A stretch of DNA of 64,000 nucleotides from NCBI GenBank assembly GCA_963803755.1, contig CAWDNP010000007.1, forward strand, positions 186,001 to 250,000. Reading direction: 5' to 3'. A program made the translations under genes and the position numbers. Origin of the DNA: CAVUPF01 sp963803755. Lineage in GTDB: Bacteria; Actinomycetota; Thermoleophilia; Solirubrobacterales; 70-9. Shown here piece after piece: positions 55,130-64,000 of this stretch. The notes beneath the pieces were generated by a model. It searched no databases. It saw only the letters and a program-made list of their open reading frames with translations, and was not told the origin of the DNA. Within the stretch, counting starts at the first letter, position 1; every line of letters begins with the position of its first letter.

Positions 55130-55372
55130 TTAGGGCGCCACAACGGGCCCGGCGTCGAGCTCCACGAGGTGGACCGATGAACGGGGTCCGGTCATCCCGC
55201 CTTTGGCACGAGCGATTGCCGCCCTGACGATCCGGCTGTCGCTATTTCCCGCCTGAGACTGCCGATTGCCGGTATCGGCCGCGCCAAGCTCGAAATTACC
55301 GCTGGTCAAGATCCCGCTATCCCCGCGTAGTTTGGTCTGCCATCGAACCCTGGGGGCCGGAAAAGCTCCCAA
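55130..55372 (-). pseudogene. ECF sigma-factor remnant with large internal deletion
   Basis: The minus strand from about 55372 gives the sigma N-terminus (TSGNFELGAADTGNRQSQAG, NSDSRIVRAAIARAKGG), matching SSQSELGTADPGRSSHVEGS and DSRLVRAAIARAQTG of the gene at 9441. It then jumps, through about 30 unrelated bases, to the C-terminal end VHLVELDAGPVVAP, matching ALVELDAAPVVAS. Regions 2 and 4 are gone. The remnant keeps the convergent position, 6 bases from X2, as in the intact module. Clearly non-functional as a sigma factor. Confidence 0.7.
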
Positions 55373-55706
55373 AAACCGGAATCCGAGAGAGCAACCCAGG
55401 CGCTCCCTCGACGCCAGGGTGCGAGACTTATCGAAACGCTAGGGCTTGTCAAGCGCGAAACGTGAAGGCGAGGCTTTTCGGGCCTCAACATTCGTCCAAA
55501 ATGACTGTGAGCGCAGGGCAGCGGCGTGACTGTGCTAAGTCGCAGAGGGATCACCAGCGATTGTCAGTAGAGCCACGGTCATGGCGATGCCCGCCTTGTC
55601 GCTTTGCGCCATACGCTCGCTGGTCTCCACCTCGACCTCCGTAACCTGCGTCAGCGCCGACCCCAGGATCGACATCAGCTCGCCCCATCTGAGCTGAGGC
55701 GTAGGC
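55373..55706. other. Gap between sigma remnant and sugar transferase
   Basis: The first 140 bases resemble 10055-10250 upstream of the intact sigma gene (TTTGGTCTGC, AGCTCCCAAAAA, GAATCCG, ACATTCGTCCAAAATGA). The rest holds nothing I can identify. Confidence 0.4.
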
Positions 55707-57176
55707 TCAGTTCACCCCACGTCGCCTCAAGACGGCGGGCACCGTGAGAACGAGGATCTTGAGGTCGAGTCCCAGCGACCAGCTAGTGACATACGCGTAA
55801 TCGATCTCGATCATCTCCCGGAAAGGAATGGCTGTACGTCCGAGAACCTGCCAGTGTCCGGTCAGCCCAGGGACAAGGTCGAGCCGATTTCGCTGCCATC
55901 CCTTGACCGAATCGTCGTCCTGCTCGCTCAGCGGGCGGGGTCCGACCATGCTCATATCACCCTTCAGCACGTTCCAGAGCTGCGGCAGCTCGTCGAGGCT
56001 CGTGGCTCGCAGGAAGCGGCCCAGCGTAGTCACGCGTGGGTCGTTCTCAATGAACAGCCAATCGGGATCAGCGCTCTTCTCCATCAACTCCGATGTCATT
56101 TGATCGGCGTCTTGGATCATGGTGCGGAACTTGAGCAACCGAAAGCGTCGCTCTTTATGACCGACGCGCACTTGACTGAAGAAGACCGGGCCTTTTGAGT
56201 CGAGCTTGATGGCCAGCGCGATCAATGCCATGAGCGGCGCGAACAGCGTCGAGAGCAGAGCGGCAACAACGATGTCCATGCCTCGCTTCATGACGCGCGA
56301 GGTCCGTGAGAGAACCGGGGGGTTGTAGCTCAGCATCCCTATACCCTCGATGTGGTCGATCTCGGTGCCGGGAAGCAGCAGCCCTTTGTTCGCCATATAG
56401 ATGCCAAAGCGGACTCCGGCGCTGTGGCAGGTGTGCTTGAGGTCAGCTACCTCGTCCTGAGGCAGGTATTCCGAGTCGAGCCGGACCAAGAGATGGTCGA
56501 TCCTTCCCGAGGCGATCAACTGCTTGACATCCTCTTTGTCCACGCTCAGCGGGAGGCCAAGCTCCCCCGAAGCACTCTCGCAGCCAACCGCGCCCACCAA
56601 GGCCATCCCGTACTCGGGATGATTTCGGAGCTTCCGATCTAAGATCCGCACGTCTTCGAGCGGAGCAACGACAAATACCCGCTCTGGCCCCTGAATCCGT
56701 AGGCTGATTCTTCGCATCGCGATGCGCAGCGCTGCGATAAAGGCGAACGCGAGTAGTCCAAAGAGCGCGACCTCCGAGAGTATGAGCTGAGGCGGGGGCG
56801 CCACCTTGTAGAAGAGCCAGAGGGCAAGCGTCCCCAGCAAAAGCGCATGGAAGAGGCTGGACGAATCGTCCAGGTGGCTTGGGGCTAAGCGCCGTACCGG
56901 CTGCCGATACAGAAGATACGCACTGAACAGAAACGCCCACGCAGGCAACGTGAGCAAGAACCACAACGCGTCGAGCAGCGGTGCCTGTCGGTGGCCAACA
57001 ACGAGAAACGAAATCACCAGCGCCGCAGTCAATCCCAGCATGTCGCCGGCTAAAAGCGCTCGACGCAGTCCAAAGTCGCGGTCTCGGGGTCGTTGTCTGA
57101 CCACCCGTGGAACCGGTTGCGGCGATGCGTTCCGCGAGGCGTCGCTCCCCGATTTCCTGCTGGCGTCATCCTTCAA
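55707..57176 (-). CDS. Polyprenyl glycosylphosphotransferase, copy 2
   Basis: A 489-residue protein from ATG 57176. Four helices occupy about residues 45-150 (ALLAGDMLGLTAALVISFLV). A nucleotide-binding-like middle domain is followed by the catalytic domain: KRGMDIVVAALLSTLFAPLM, ALAIKLDSKGPVFFSQVRVG, FRLLKFRTMIQDADQ, FLRATSLDELPQLWNVLKGD and MSMVGPRPLSEQDDD, ending DLKILVLTVPAVLRRRG. It is the same family as 18964-20505, with similar but not identical blocks. It transfers a sugar-1-phosphate to undecaprenyl phosphate, opening a second repeat-unit pathway. It is divergent from the oxidoreductase at 57374, with about 197 bases of shared upstream DNA. Confidence 0.9.
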   Translation of the reverse strand: MKDDASRKSGSDASRNASPQPVPRVVRQRPRDRDFGLRRALLAGDMLGLTAALVISFLVVGHRQAPLLDALWFLLTLPAWAFLFSAYLLYRQPVRRLAPSHLDDSSSLFHALLLGTLALWLFYKVAPPPQLILSEVALFGLLAFAFIAALRIAMRRISLRIQGPERVFVVAPLEDVRILDRKLRNHPEYGMALVGAVGCESASGELGLPLSVDKEDVKQLIASGRIDHLLVRLDSEYLPQDEVADLKHTCHSAGVRFGIYMANKGLLLPGTEIDHIEGIGMLSYNPPVLSRTSRVMKRGMDIVVAALLSTLFAPLMALIALAIKLDSKGPVFFSQVRVGHKERRFRLLKFRTMIQDADQMTSELMEKSADPDWLFIENDPRVTTLGRFLRATSLDELPQLWNVLKGDMSMVGPRPLSEQDDDSVKGWQRNRLDLVPGLTGHWQVLGRTAIPFREMIEIDYAYVTSWSLGLDLKILVLTVPAVLRRRGVN

Positions 57177-57373
57177 TTCATCATCAACTCGTTTTTGTGT
57201 CTGTACAGCTGGATCGATTCAAGGATCGACGCCCCTACGAGATTCACGGCGTACAGTAAATTGGGTAGAAGCGGTCCCGGTTGTAGCGATCCCGGAACTT
57301 GAGATGGACAGGCTGGCGTAGACCTGATATTTACCACGCGGCTAATAACCAGGGAAGACAGCGAAGAAACTAC

Positions 57374-58419
57374 ATGGCTATCGGCAAGGGAATCGGGGTC
57401 GGGCTGATCGGGCTCGGCTATTGGGGCCCGAACCACCTCCGCGTGCTGCAGGAGTCAGAGGAGGCGGTGCTACGCTGGATCTGCGATACCGATGCGCGCT
57501 GCGTGGACCGTTTCGCTCACCGAACGGCGGCTAGCGCGACGACCGATGTGGACCACGTCCTCTGCGATCGGCGAACGGACGCGCTGATTCTCGCAACGCC
57601 GATCTCCACGCACTATGAGTTGGCGCGTCGCTGCCTTGAAGCCGGGAAGCACGTCCTGGTCGAGAAGCCCTTGGCCGGCACGGTGGAGGAGGCGGATGAG
57701 TTGATCGGGCTCGCGGAGGCCGAGGGGTTGGCGATCATGTGCGGCCACACGTTCCTCTTCAGCTCCCCGGTGATCGCGATTCGCGAGATGATCGACCGAG
57801 GCGACCTCGGGGAGATTTACTTCATCTCCTCCAGCCGGGTCAACCTCGGCCTGCACCAGCGAACGTCAGCGTGCTGTGGGATCTTGCTCCGCACGACTAC
57901 TCGATCCTGCTCCACTGGCTCGGCGAGCCTCCGGAGTGCGTCTCTGCCGCCGGGCGCGACTCGATCGTCGAGGGAACCCCCGACGTCGCCTTCGCCACGC
58001 TCTCCTTCCCGAACGGCTTGCTGGCCAACGTGGAGTTGAGTTGGCTCGCGCCGAGCAAGCTGCGGCGGACCGTCCTCGTCGGCAGCGAGAAGATGGTCGT
58101 CTACGACGACACCTCTGCCGAGCAGGTGAGGATCTTCGACCACGGGGTTGTCTATCGCGACCCGGAGAGCTTCGGTGAGTTTCAGCTCTCATATCGCACC
58201 GGAGACATCCTCTCGCCAAAGCTCAGCACCGAGGAGCCGCTAGCGGTTCAGCTCACCACGTTCCTCGACTCGATCAAGCAGGGCCGCGCGGGCGACGAGC
58301 ACACCCGCCTGGCGCGAAACGTTGTCGAGCTGGTGGAGGCATCGGAGTACTCGCTAAAGAATGGCGGCGTACGCACAAGACTTGGGGACGCCCGAGACAC
58401 AGTGCTCGACCCTTCCTGA
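57374..58419 (+). CDS. Gfo/Idh/MocA-family oxidoreductase (sugar dehydrogenase); one frameshift
   Basis: From ATG 57374: GIGVGLIGLGYWGPNHLRVL, an NAD(P)-binding Rossmann start. EKP-type stretch GKHVLVEKPLAGTVEEADEL and FISSSRVNLGLHQ follow. A one-base shift near 57855-57865 leads to NVSVLWDLAPHDYSILLHWL with the conserved Asp-His of the active site, then LSWLAPSKLRRTVLVGSEKM and the end at 58419. The restored length is about 348 residues, usual for the family. In EPS loci such enzymes oxidise UDP-sugars, for example UDP-GlcNAc to the 3-keto sugar that a DegT-type aminotransferase uses. The aminotransferase at 60511 fits this pathway. Confidence 0.83.
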
Positions 58420-58681
58420 TCCAGGGGGCTCTCTGCGAAGGGCTGCCCGCGAATACCCCGAGCAGGTCACGGTTTGCTTGAGAGGAGCCGAATGAAGCGC
58501 TTTGGCTCGTCGCCCAACGCATCTCACAGAGCATCCTGAAAGGATCGCGATGCTCGGCCAGTGCAGTGAAGGGGGTCGCTGTGATCGCCGGCAGCCGCGG
58601 TTGGCCCTATCGAAACGATACGCCGAGGCGTGTCCGACACTCGACGAGAGGCGTTGGGGGGCGCTCGCCTACGCTGGCTCG

Positions 58682-60274
58682 TCAGCGGCTGGAGCCGACG
58701 CTGAGCTTGGTGCCAGCCTTCTCAGTCGACGGCCCGTAATACCCCCCGTAGTAGCCGTACCCGTACTTTCGCCCCCGCCTCAGCTTCACGGCGTTGGCGA
58801 CTACGCCCAGCACAGGAGCCTCGAGGCGGTCCAGCTGCTCGCGCAAGTGCTCCGCGGAGTCGCGGGTGGTCTGCTCCATCCGGGCCACCACGATCACACC
58901 GTCGACCTTGCCCAGCAGCGGGAAGGCGTCGGCGACGACGCCGACCGGCGCGGTGTCGATCACGACCAACTCGTAGCGCTCCTTCAGAAGCGAAAGCACC
59001 TCGCTCATCGTCTGGCTTTCGATCAGCTCGGCTGGGTTGGGCGGCAAAGAGCCGGCAACGATGACGTCCAGCGCCAGCTCGCCGCCGCCCGCGCCGTTGC
59101 CGGCGGCGGAGAGCGGCTTGGACTGGATCGCCTCGTCCAGCTCCACCTGGTGGGTCAGCAGTTCTGCCAAGCCGGGCCCGACTCTCAGCCCGTGCTGGCC
59201 GGAGAGAGTGGGGTTGCGAAGGTCAGTCTCGAGGATGACGGTCTTCGACGACGTTGCCGCCACCCTCGCCAGGTTCCAAGCCACCGTGCTCTTGCCGACC
59301 CCGGCGGTATGGGAGGTGACCAGCAATGAGCGCATGTCGTGGTCGACGTTGAAGTAGCGCAGCGATGCCCGCAGCATGCGGAACGCCTCGTTCTCCATAA
59401 AGGGCAGCTCCGCAGCCGCGGTCCCTTCGTTCTGGGACACGATCGCCTTGCTCTCGGGCACCGTCCCCAGCACGGGTAGGCCAAACGCCTCACCAGCCTC
59501 CTCCGGATCACGTAGCCGGCGGTTCAGCCGCTCGAACAGGAAGGCGAGCCCGATCCCGAGCAGCAACCCAAGCACCGCGCCGAGGATCGCGTTGCGCACC
59601 GGCTTGGGGGAGGAGGGCGAGGTTGGCAGTTCGGCCGACTGCACCAGCTCTGCGTTCCCGGTCTGCAGTGAGGCGAGAATCCCTAGCTTCTCGGAGCCTC
59701 GGCTAAGCGCTTGACCGCGCACGCCCGCCTGTTGGGACGGGGAGAGGCGATGGAACTCGCGTTCTGCAAGCCGTTTGGCCTGCAGCAGCTTGGATCTATC
59801 CGCGCCCGCCCGAAATGCGATGAACTGATGGGCGAATGCGTTCGCGACTAGTTTGGCTTGCGCAGGCTGCGGACTCGTGGCCGTCACCGAGACAAGTTCA
59901 GCTTCTCCTTCAGAGGCAACGCTCACCATGCTCGAAACTTGGCTGGGTGAGAGCCCTTTGAGGTGCCTGGCGGTACCTTGCGCGACGACTTTGAGCCCCA
60001 CCAGCCTCTCATTTGTTGCTGCTTCGCGGGTCGGATCTGTGCTGGGTTGGCTCGCGCTGGTTCCGAAGAGATCTTCGGCAAACCCCGGATTTCTAAACAG
60101 GAGCGAGGCCGACGCGGAGTACTGCTTCTGCTGAAGCAGCGAGAAGCCTAGGGCGGCGGCGGCCGTGGCCACCAAACACAGGAGGATCAGGCCTGCGCGC
60201 CGTCGCAGGATCGCAATGACTCGCTCAAGGTCGGTCTGTCGACCGTTGTCATCTGGAGTTGGAGGAGGCGTCAT
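58682..60274 (-). CDS. Wzz/BY-kinase chain-length protein, copy 3 (tyrosine-rich tail)
   Basis: An intact 530-residue protein from ATG 60274. Helix LILLCLVATAAAALGFSLLQ is near residue 28. The periplasmic Wzz-type region contains SVTATSPQPAQAKLVANAFA, and the second helix is AILGAVLGLLLGIGLAFLFE. In the kinase domain, Walker A is SHTAGVGKSTVAWNLARVAA, A' VILETDLRNPT and B LVVIDTAPVG. The C-terminus carries a tyrosine cluster, YGYGYYGGYYGP, the usual autophosphorylation tail that the copy at 35451 lacks. Together with the neighbouring sugar transferase, aminotransferase and oxidoreductases it points to a second EPS locus. It is divergent from the oxidoreductase at 57374-58419. Confidence 0.9.
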   Translation of the reverse strand: MTPPPTPDDNGRQTDLERVIAILRRRAGLILLCLVATAAAALGFSLLQQKQYSASASLLFRNPGFAEDLFGTSASQPSTDPTREAATNERLVGLKVVAQGTARHLKGLSPSQVSSMVSVASEGEAELVSVTATSPQPAQAKLVANAFAHQFIAFRAGADRSKLLQAKRLAEREFHRLSPSQQAGVRGQALSRGSEKLGILASLQTGNAELVQSAELPTSPSSPKPVRNAILGAVLGLLLGIGLAFLFERLNRRLRDPEEAGEAFGLPVLGTVPESKAIVSQNEGTAAAELPFMENEAFRMLRASLRYFNVDHDMRSLLVTSHTAGVGKSTVAWNLARVAATSSKTVILETDLRNPTLSGQHGLRVGPGLAELLTHQVELDEAIQSKPLSAAGNGAGGGELALDVIVAGSLPPNPAELIESQTMSEVLSLLKERYELVVIDTAPVGVVADAFPLLGKVDGVIVVARMEQTTRDSAEHLREQLDRLEAPVLGVVANAVKLRRGRKYGYGYYGGYYGPSTEKAGTKLSVGSSR

Positions 60275-60510
60275 TGGAGCTTCGATCCGGCTAGCCTGGC
60301 TTGCGAGGATCCGCCCCGCGGCAAGTTCCGCGAATGCTACTTGTCATGACCTCTGTGTGACGCTACCCCGGGCCATCTATCCAGATTTCGCAAGAAGGTC
60401 TGGACCCGGTGAAGGGAACGCTGGGTCGGGCGAATCTGGGCTACGTTTCTGTGCGGGATGCACCTCCTCTTCTGATGCGGAAGTAATGCAGCCCAGAGAT
60501 GATCGGGCGG

Positions 60511-61617
60511 TCAGCTCAGAGCCTCGCCGATTGCTCCGACCACCCTTTCCACCGCATCGGCGTCGAGCGACTCTCCCATCGGCAGGGCAAGCGAGGTTGT
60601 TCCGTAACGCTGTGCCTCTGGGAGTGGCGCGCATGGCCGAAAGTCGCGCAGCGCCGGCTGCTCCGGAAGAACAGGCGTGAAGTAGATGCGGGTCTCGATT
60701 TCCAGCGCCTTCAGAGCTTCATGGAGCGTGTCCCTATGCGGGGAGGCAACGACAAAGAGGTGGAAGCAAGCCGCTGTCCCCGGCGTCTCAACCGGTAGCT
60801 GAACGAGGTCACCAAGGCCGGCCTCCCGGTAGGCTGCGGCGGCTGACCGCCTCGCTGCGGTCCAGCCGTCGAGATGGGGAAGCGCCACCCTCAGGGCCGC
60901 TGCCTGGATGGCATCGAGGCGCGAGTTGAACCCGACCTCGGTGTGGATTCGCTTGTCGGCCGAGCCGTGGTCGTGTAGGCGACGGGCCAGCGCCGCGACC
61001 TCGGGGTCGTCGGTGACGATCGCGCCCGCATCGCCGATCGCGCCGAGGTTCTTTCCAGGGTGGAAACTGAATGCGGCGGCCTGACCAAGGGCACCGGCCA
61101 TCTGTCCTTCGAGTCGGGCGCCAGCCGCTTGGGCCGCGTCCTCGAGGACGGGGACGTCGTTGGCAGCAGCAAGCTCAAGCAGCTCGCGCATCGGCGCCGG
61201 ATTGCCGAACAGATGCACTGGGACGATCGCGGCCGTCTTTTCGGTGAGCACCGGCTCGGCGGTACGTGCGCTCATCGTCCAGGTTGCCGGCTCGATGTCT
61301 GCAAACACAGGACGCGCCCCGATCGCCGCAACAGCCTCCGCCGTGGCGAAGAAGCTGACCGCGGGCACGATCACCTCATCCCCCGGGCGCACCCCAAGGG
61401 CGAGGAGGCTGATCATCAGAGCATCGGTTCCGTTCGCTACCCCAATGCAGTGCCTACGGCCCAGATATGACCCGAACTCCGCCTCAAACTCGGCTACCTC
61501 CTCGCCCAGGATGTAGCGGCCACTCTCAAGCACGGCAGCGCTTTGCTCGGCAATCGCCGGTCGTATCCGGGCAAGCGCCCGCTCCCTCGCAAAAAGGGGA
61601 ATCGGAGTCGTCATCAA
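60511..61617 (-). CDS. PLP-dependent sugar aminotransferase (DegT/DnrJ/EryC1)
   Basis: A 368-residue protein from ATG 61617. N-terminal ESGRYILGEEVAEFEAEFGS then YLGRRHCIGVANGTDALMIS; a substrate-loop region VIVPAVSFFATAEAVAAIGA; DVPVLEDAAQAAGARLEGQM for the PLP-binding Asp. The Schiff-base lysine lies in SFHPGKNLGAIGDAGAI near residue 189. VGFNSRLDAIQAAALRVALP and CFHLFVVAS complete the fold. These enzymes convert a 3- or 4-keto nucleotide sugar to an amino sugar, with glutamate as the usual amino donor. The keto sugar could come from one of the Gfo/Idh/MocA enzymes encoded nearby. Confidence 0.9.
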   Translation of the reverse strand: MMTTPIPLFARERALARIRPAIAEQSAAVLESGRYILGEEVAEFEAEFGSYLGRRHCIGVANGTDALMISLLALGVRPGDEVIVPAVSFFATAEAVAAIGARPVFADIEPATWTMSARTAEPVLTEKTAAIVPVHLFGNPAPMRELLELAAANDVPVLEDAAQAAGARLEGQMAGALGQAAAFSFHPGKNLGAIGDAGAIVTDDPEVAALARRLHDHGSADKRIHTEVGFNSRLDAIQAAALRVALPHLDGWTAARRSAAAAYREAGLGDLVQLPVETPGTAACFHLFVVASPHRDTLHEALKALEIETRIYFTPVLPEQPALRDFRPCAPLPEAQRYGTTSLALPMGESLDADAVERVVGAIGEALS

Positions 61618-61789
61618 GCTAGATAGGGTCCGATGGCCGCCGAAGACGGTAGAGCGGAGTGCACGATTTTGCCGGGTGCAGGTTACCTGTCGCGGCCTGA
61701 ACGGACGGATATTCCGCTAGCGTTAAGGGCACGCGCTGGCCGATGCTCGCACGAGTCTAACTCCGAGCCCGCATGCCGATCGAAGATCA

Positions 61790-63941
61790 ATGAAGCAGGT
61801 CACTCAGCGACTACGAAACGGCTCCATCGATATCCTGGATGTTCCGGAGCCGGTTCTCACTCCCGACACAGTCCTCGTCGACGTTCGTGTAAGCCTGCTC
61901 AGCGCCGGGACCGAGCGTGCCAAGATTCAGGCTGGCAAGAAGAGCCTGATCGGGAAGGCGCGTTCTCGCCCCGATCAAGTTGCCCAGGTCATCGAGAAGG
62001 CCCGGAACGACGGCGTTGCAGAGACCTTCCACTCAGTCCGGTCGCGTCTCGATCAGCCTTCTGTCCTGGGATATTCGGCTGCGGGCGTGGTGCTTGCGGT
62101 CGGAGCCCGTGTGCGCGGAGTCGCAGTGGGTGATCACGTCGCTGTCGGCGGCGGGGAATACGCTGTTCATGCGGAGATCGATCGCGTACCCGCGAATCTC
62201 TGCGTGACGCTCCCCGAAGGTGTCCGATTTGAGGAGGGATGCTTCGCGTGTGTCGGCTCAATCGCGCTGCATGGCGTGCGCCAGGCGGTCGTGTCCCTGG
62301 GCGAGCGCGTCGCCGTCATCGGCCTTGGCCTCGTGGGTCAGCTGACCGGCCTTCTGCTTCGCGCCGCGGGCTGCACGGTGGTCGGGATCGAGCTCGATGA
62401 GGAGCTGCTTAAGCGGGCCCGCGAGATTGGCGCTGTCGACACATGCCTGGCACGCGCGGCGGTGGGCGAGGTCATTCCCCGTGCCGCCGAGAACTGCGAC
62501 GCGGTGATCGTAACCGCGGCCACTACGTCAAACGACCCGGTTGAGCTGGCGCCCCGCCTCTGTCGCGATCGCGGACGCGTCGTGATCGTAGGGGACGTCG
62601 GATTGCAGATTCCGCGTGCGCCCTACTACGCCAAGGAGATAGACCTGCGACTGTCTCGCTCCTACGGTCCCGGTCGCTATGACCATGCTTATGAGGAGCA
62701 TGGACAGGACTATCCGATCGGCTACGTGCGATGGACCGAGGGACGCAATATGAAGGCCATCGTCGAGCTGATCGCTGCCGGTCGTGTGCCGGTTGCTCGT
62801 TCTCATTACTGCACGCGTCCCGCTCGAGGACGCAGCAACAGCCTACGAGCGCCTCACGGCAGACGACACTTCGCCGCTCGGCGTAGTCATCGAGTATGCC
62901 GAGTCTTCTCTTTCCAAGGTGCCGACGGGCAGATCGGATGGGACCCCGGCCAAGCCCAAGGGCCCGGTTGACCGAGCGAGCATCATCGGAACCGGCAGCT
63001 TCGCCCAGCGCATACTCATACCCGGGCTGCGCGCCGCCGGCTTCTCGATTGACACTGTCGCGAGTGCAAGCGGCGTGTCGGCTCATGCCGTGGTCGAGCG
63101 GATCGGCTCCGGAGCGGTGGGTACTCCGGACGACGCGGTGGTCTCAAACGCTGGGCTCCTCGTAGTCGCTACTCGACACGCAAGTCATGCGGAACTTGCG
63201 GAGCGCGGTTTGCGTGCTGGAAAGGCGGTCTTCGTTGAGAAGCCGCCATGCCTGACGTGGGAGGAGTTGGAGGATCTTCGATCAGCTCGGGCCGAAGGGG
63301 GCGGTTTGCTGGTCGTTGGGTTCAACCGCCGTCATGCCCCACTAGCTGCCAGGATGAGCCAACATCTTGCCGGCACCGGTCGGCCAATGGAGATCTTGAT
63401 TCGTGTTGCGGCGGGACGCCTTCCCAATGACTCCTGGATACTCGATCCAGCCGACGGCGGGGGCCGTCTCCTCGGTGAGGGTTGCCACTTCGTAGATCTG
63501 GCCTGCTGGATCGCAGATGCGATACCGGTGCAGGTTACCTGTACCACCCGGCCGCCAGCCGACGGACCGATTGCCGCAGCGCAGCGGTTTGCGATCACCC
63601 TCGACTTCGCAGACGGCTCTGTGGCAACGATTCTGTACACGTCGGAGGGTGCCGCCGGTGTGCCGAAGGAGCACGTTGAGGTTCACGCTGGCGGAAAGTC
63701 GGTGACGATTGAGGACTTTCGACACCTCATCACATGGGATGGGCGGAGGCGTAAGCGAAGCGGTGGCCGCAGCCAAGACAAGGGGCATAAAGCCCAGTTT
63801 GTAGTCCTTAGCAAATTGTTGTCTAACACAGTGCAAATAGAAGCTCTGGATCCTCTGGACACTATGGCGGTAACCCTGGCTGCCCTCGACGCAGCTCAGC
63901 TAGGTTCTTCGCGCTCACCTCACCTCCCCGCGGGGAGGTGA
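61790..63941 (+). CDS. Two-domain oxidoreductase: zinc-type dehydrogenase fused to Gfo/Idh/MocA domain; one frameshift
   Basis: From ATG 61790. The first domain (to about residue 340) has the medium-chain dehydrogenase pattern: VSLLSAGTERAKIQAG, GYSAAGVVLAVGARVRGVAV, ERVAVIGLGLVGQLTGLLLR. A shift near 62805 leads to TARVPLEDAATAYERL and the second domain: RASIIGTGSFAQRILIPGLR, AGKAVFVEKPPCLTWEELED, VGFNRRHAPLAARMSQHL and LLGEGCHFVDLACWI with the conserved His. Fused enzymes of this kind (about 715 residues) are known from EPS and heparinase-type loci, where they are proposed to act on uronic-acid or amino-sugar intermediates. It is on the opposite strand to, and divergent from, the aminotransferase at 60511. 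Confidence 0.85.
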
Positions 63942-63950
63942 GGTGAGCGC
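63911..63950. repeat. Perfect 40-base palindrome over the stop codon
   Basis: GCGCTCACCTCACCTCCCCG is followed at once by its exact reverse complement, with no loop. It includes the stop of the two-domain oxidoreductase (63939-63941). It could act as a terminator stem, although no T-run follows, or be a fold-back assembly artefact. Confidence 0.75.
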
Positions 63951-64000
63951 TGGCCGTCCTATGATCCAGCCGATCGGGCCGCTCTCGCACCAAATGGAGT

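Noticed and set aside
58502..59329. A 275-residue plus-strand frame opposite the third Wzz-kinase
   Set aside because: It is a shadow of the minus-strand kinase, whose Walker motifs and tyrosine tail are unambiguous.

Overview
The window looks like high-GC actinobacterial DNA, most likely class Thermoleophilia (Solirubrobacterales or a close relative). The clearest lineage clue is the secreted protein at 52822-53571. Its export signal (SNVVATLALFVALGG type) and its 'NGAV'-type pseudo-repeats are, as I know them, characteristic of that group. No rRNA, tRNA or CRISPR array is visible.

Most of the window is exopolysaccharide (EPS) biosynthesis, apparently several adjoining loci. There are three chain-length/tyrosine-kinase proteins (1-1280, 35451-37038, 58682-60274) and two initiating sugar-phosphate transferases (18964-20505, 55707-57176). 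Two Wzy/ligase-type membrane proteins (2603-4537, 32717-34282), a Wzx-type flippase (46419-47825) and eight glycosyltransferases are also present. Tailoring and precursor genes include a sulfotransferase, a kinase, a phosphodiesterase, a PLP aminotransferase and two Gfo/Idh/MocA oxidoreductases. Two nearly identical family-5 glycoside hydrolases (21367-22731, 25237-26832) flank a pile of IS debris.

The most interesting system is a lasso-peptide locus at 11585-18010. Its order is HPr-kinase-like protein, ABC ATPase, ABC permease, PqqD-like B1, transglutaminase-like B2 protease, second HPr-kinase-like protein, asparagine-synthetase-like cyclase, and finally a 59-residue precursor at 17831-18010. 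The precursor is easily missed because it is so short. It has a strong ribosome-binding site, the YxxPx(L/V)xxxGx5T leader motif, and a 34-residue core with a predicted Ser1-Asp9 ring and cysteines at core positions 2 and 31. Stacked hairpins follow it.

A second recurring theme is three modules (9.06-10.7 kb, 51.2-52.7 kb, 54.6-55.4 kb). Each pairs small paralogous proteins of unknown function with an ECF sigma-factor gene or sigma remnant.

Many genes are broken by single-base shifts. Several shifts fall in G or C runs, and restoring one base rebuilds the expected protein (4887-4890, 6477-6480; also CCC versus CCCC between the two hydrolase copies). I therefore think many, though not all, are sequencing or assembly errors. 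Such genes are given as one CDS with the shift noted. The DUF234-type ATPase (about 7428-8789) and the IS remnants look truly decayed. Mobile DNA comprises an intact IS5-like element (29251-30853), a decayed IS1595 element (37095-38108), two damaged IS110 transposases, and IS481/IS3-like and IS1182 fragments.
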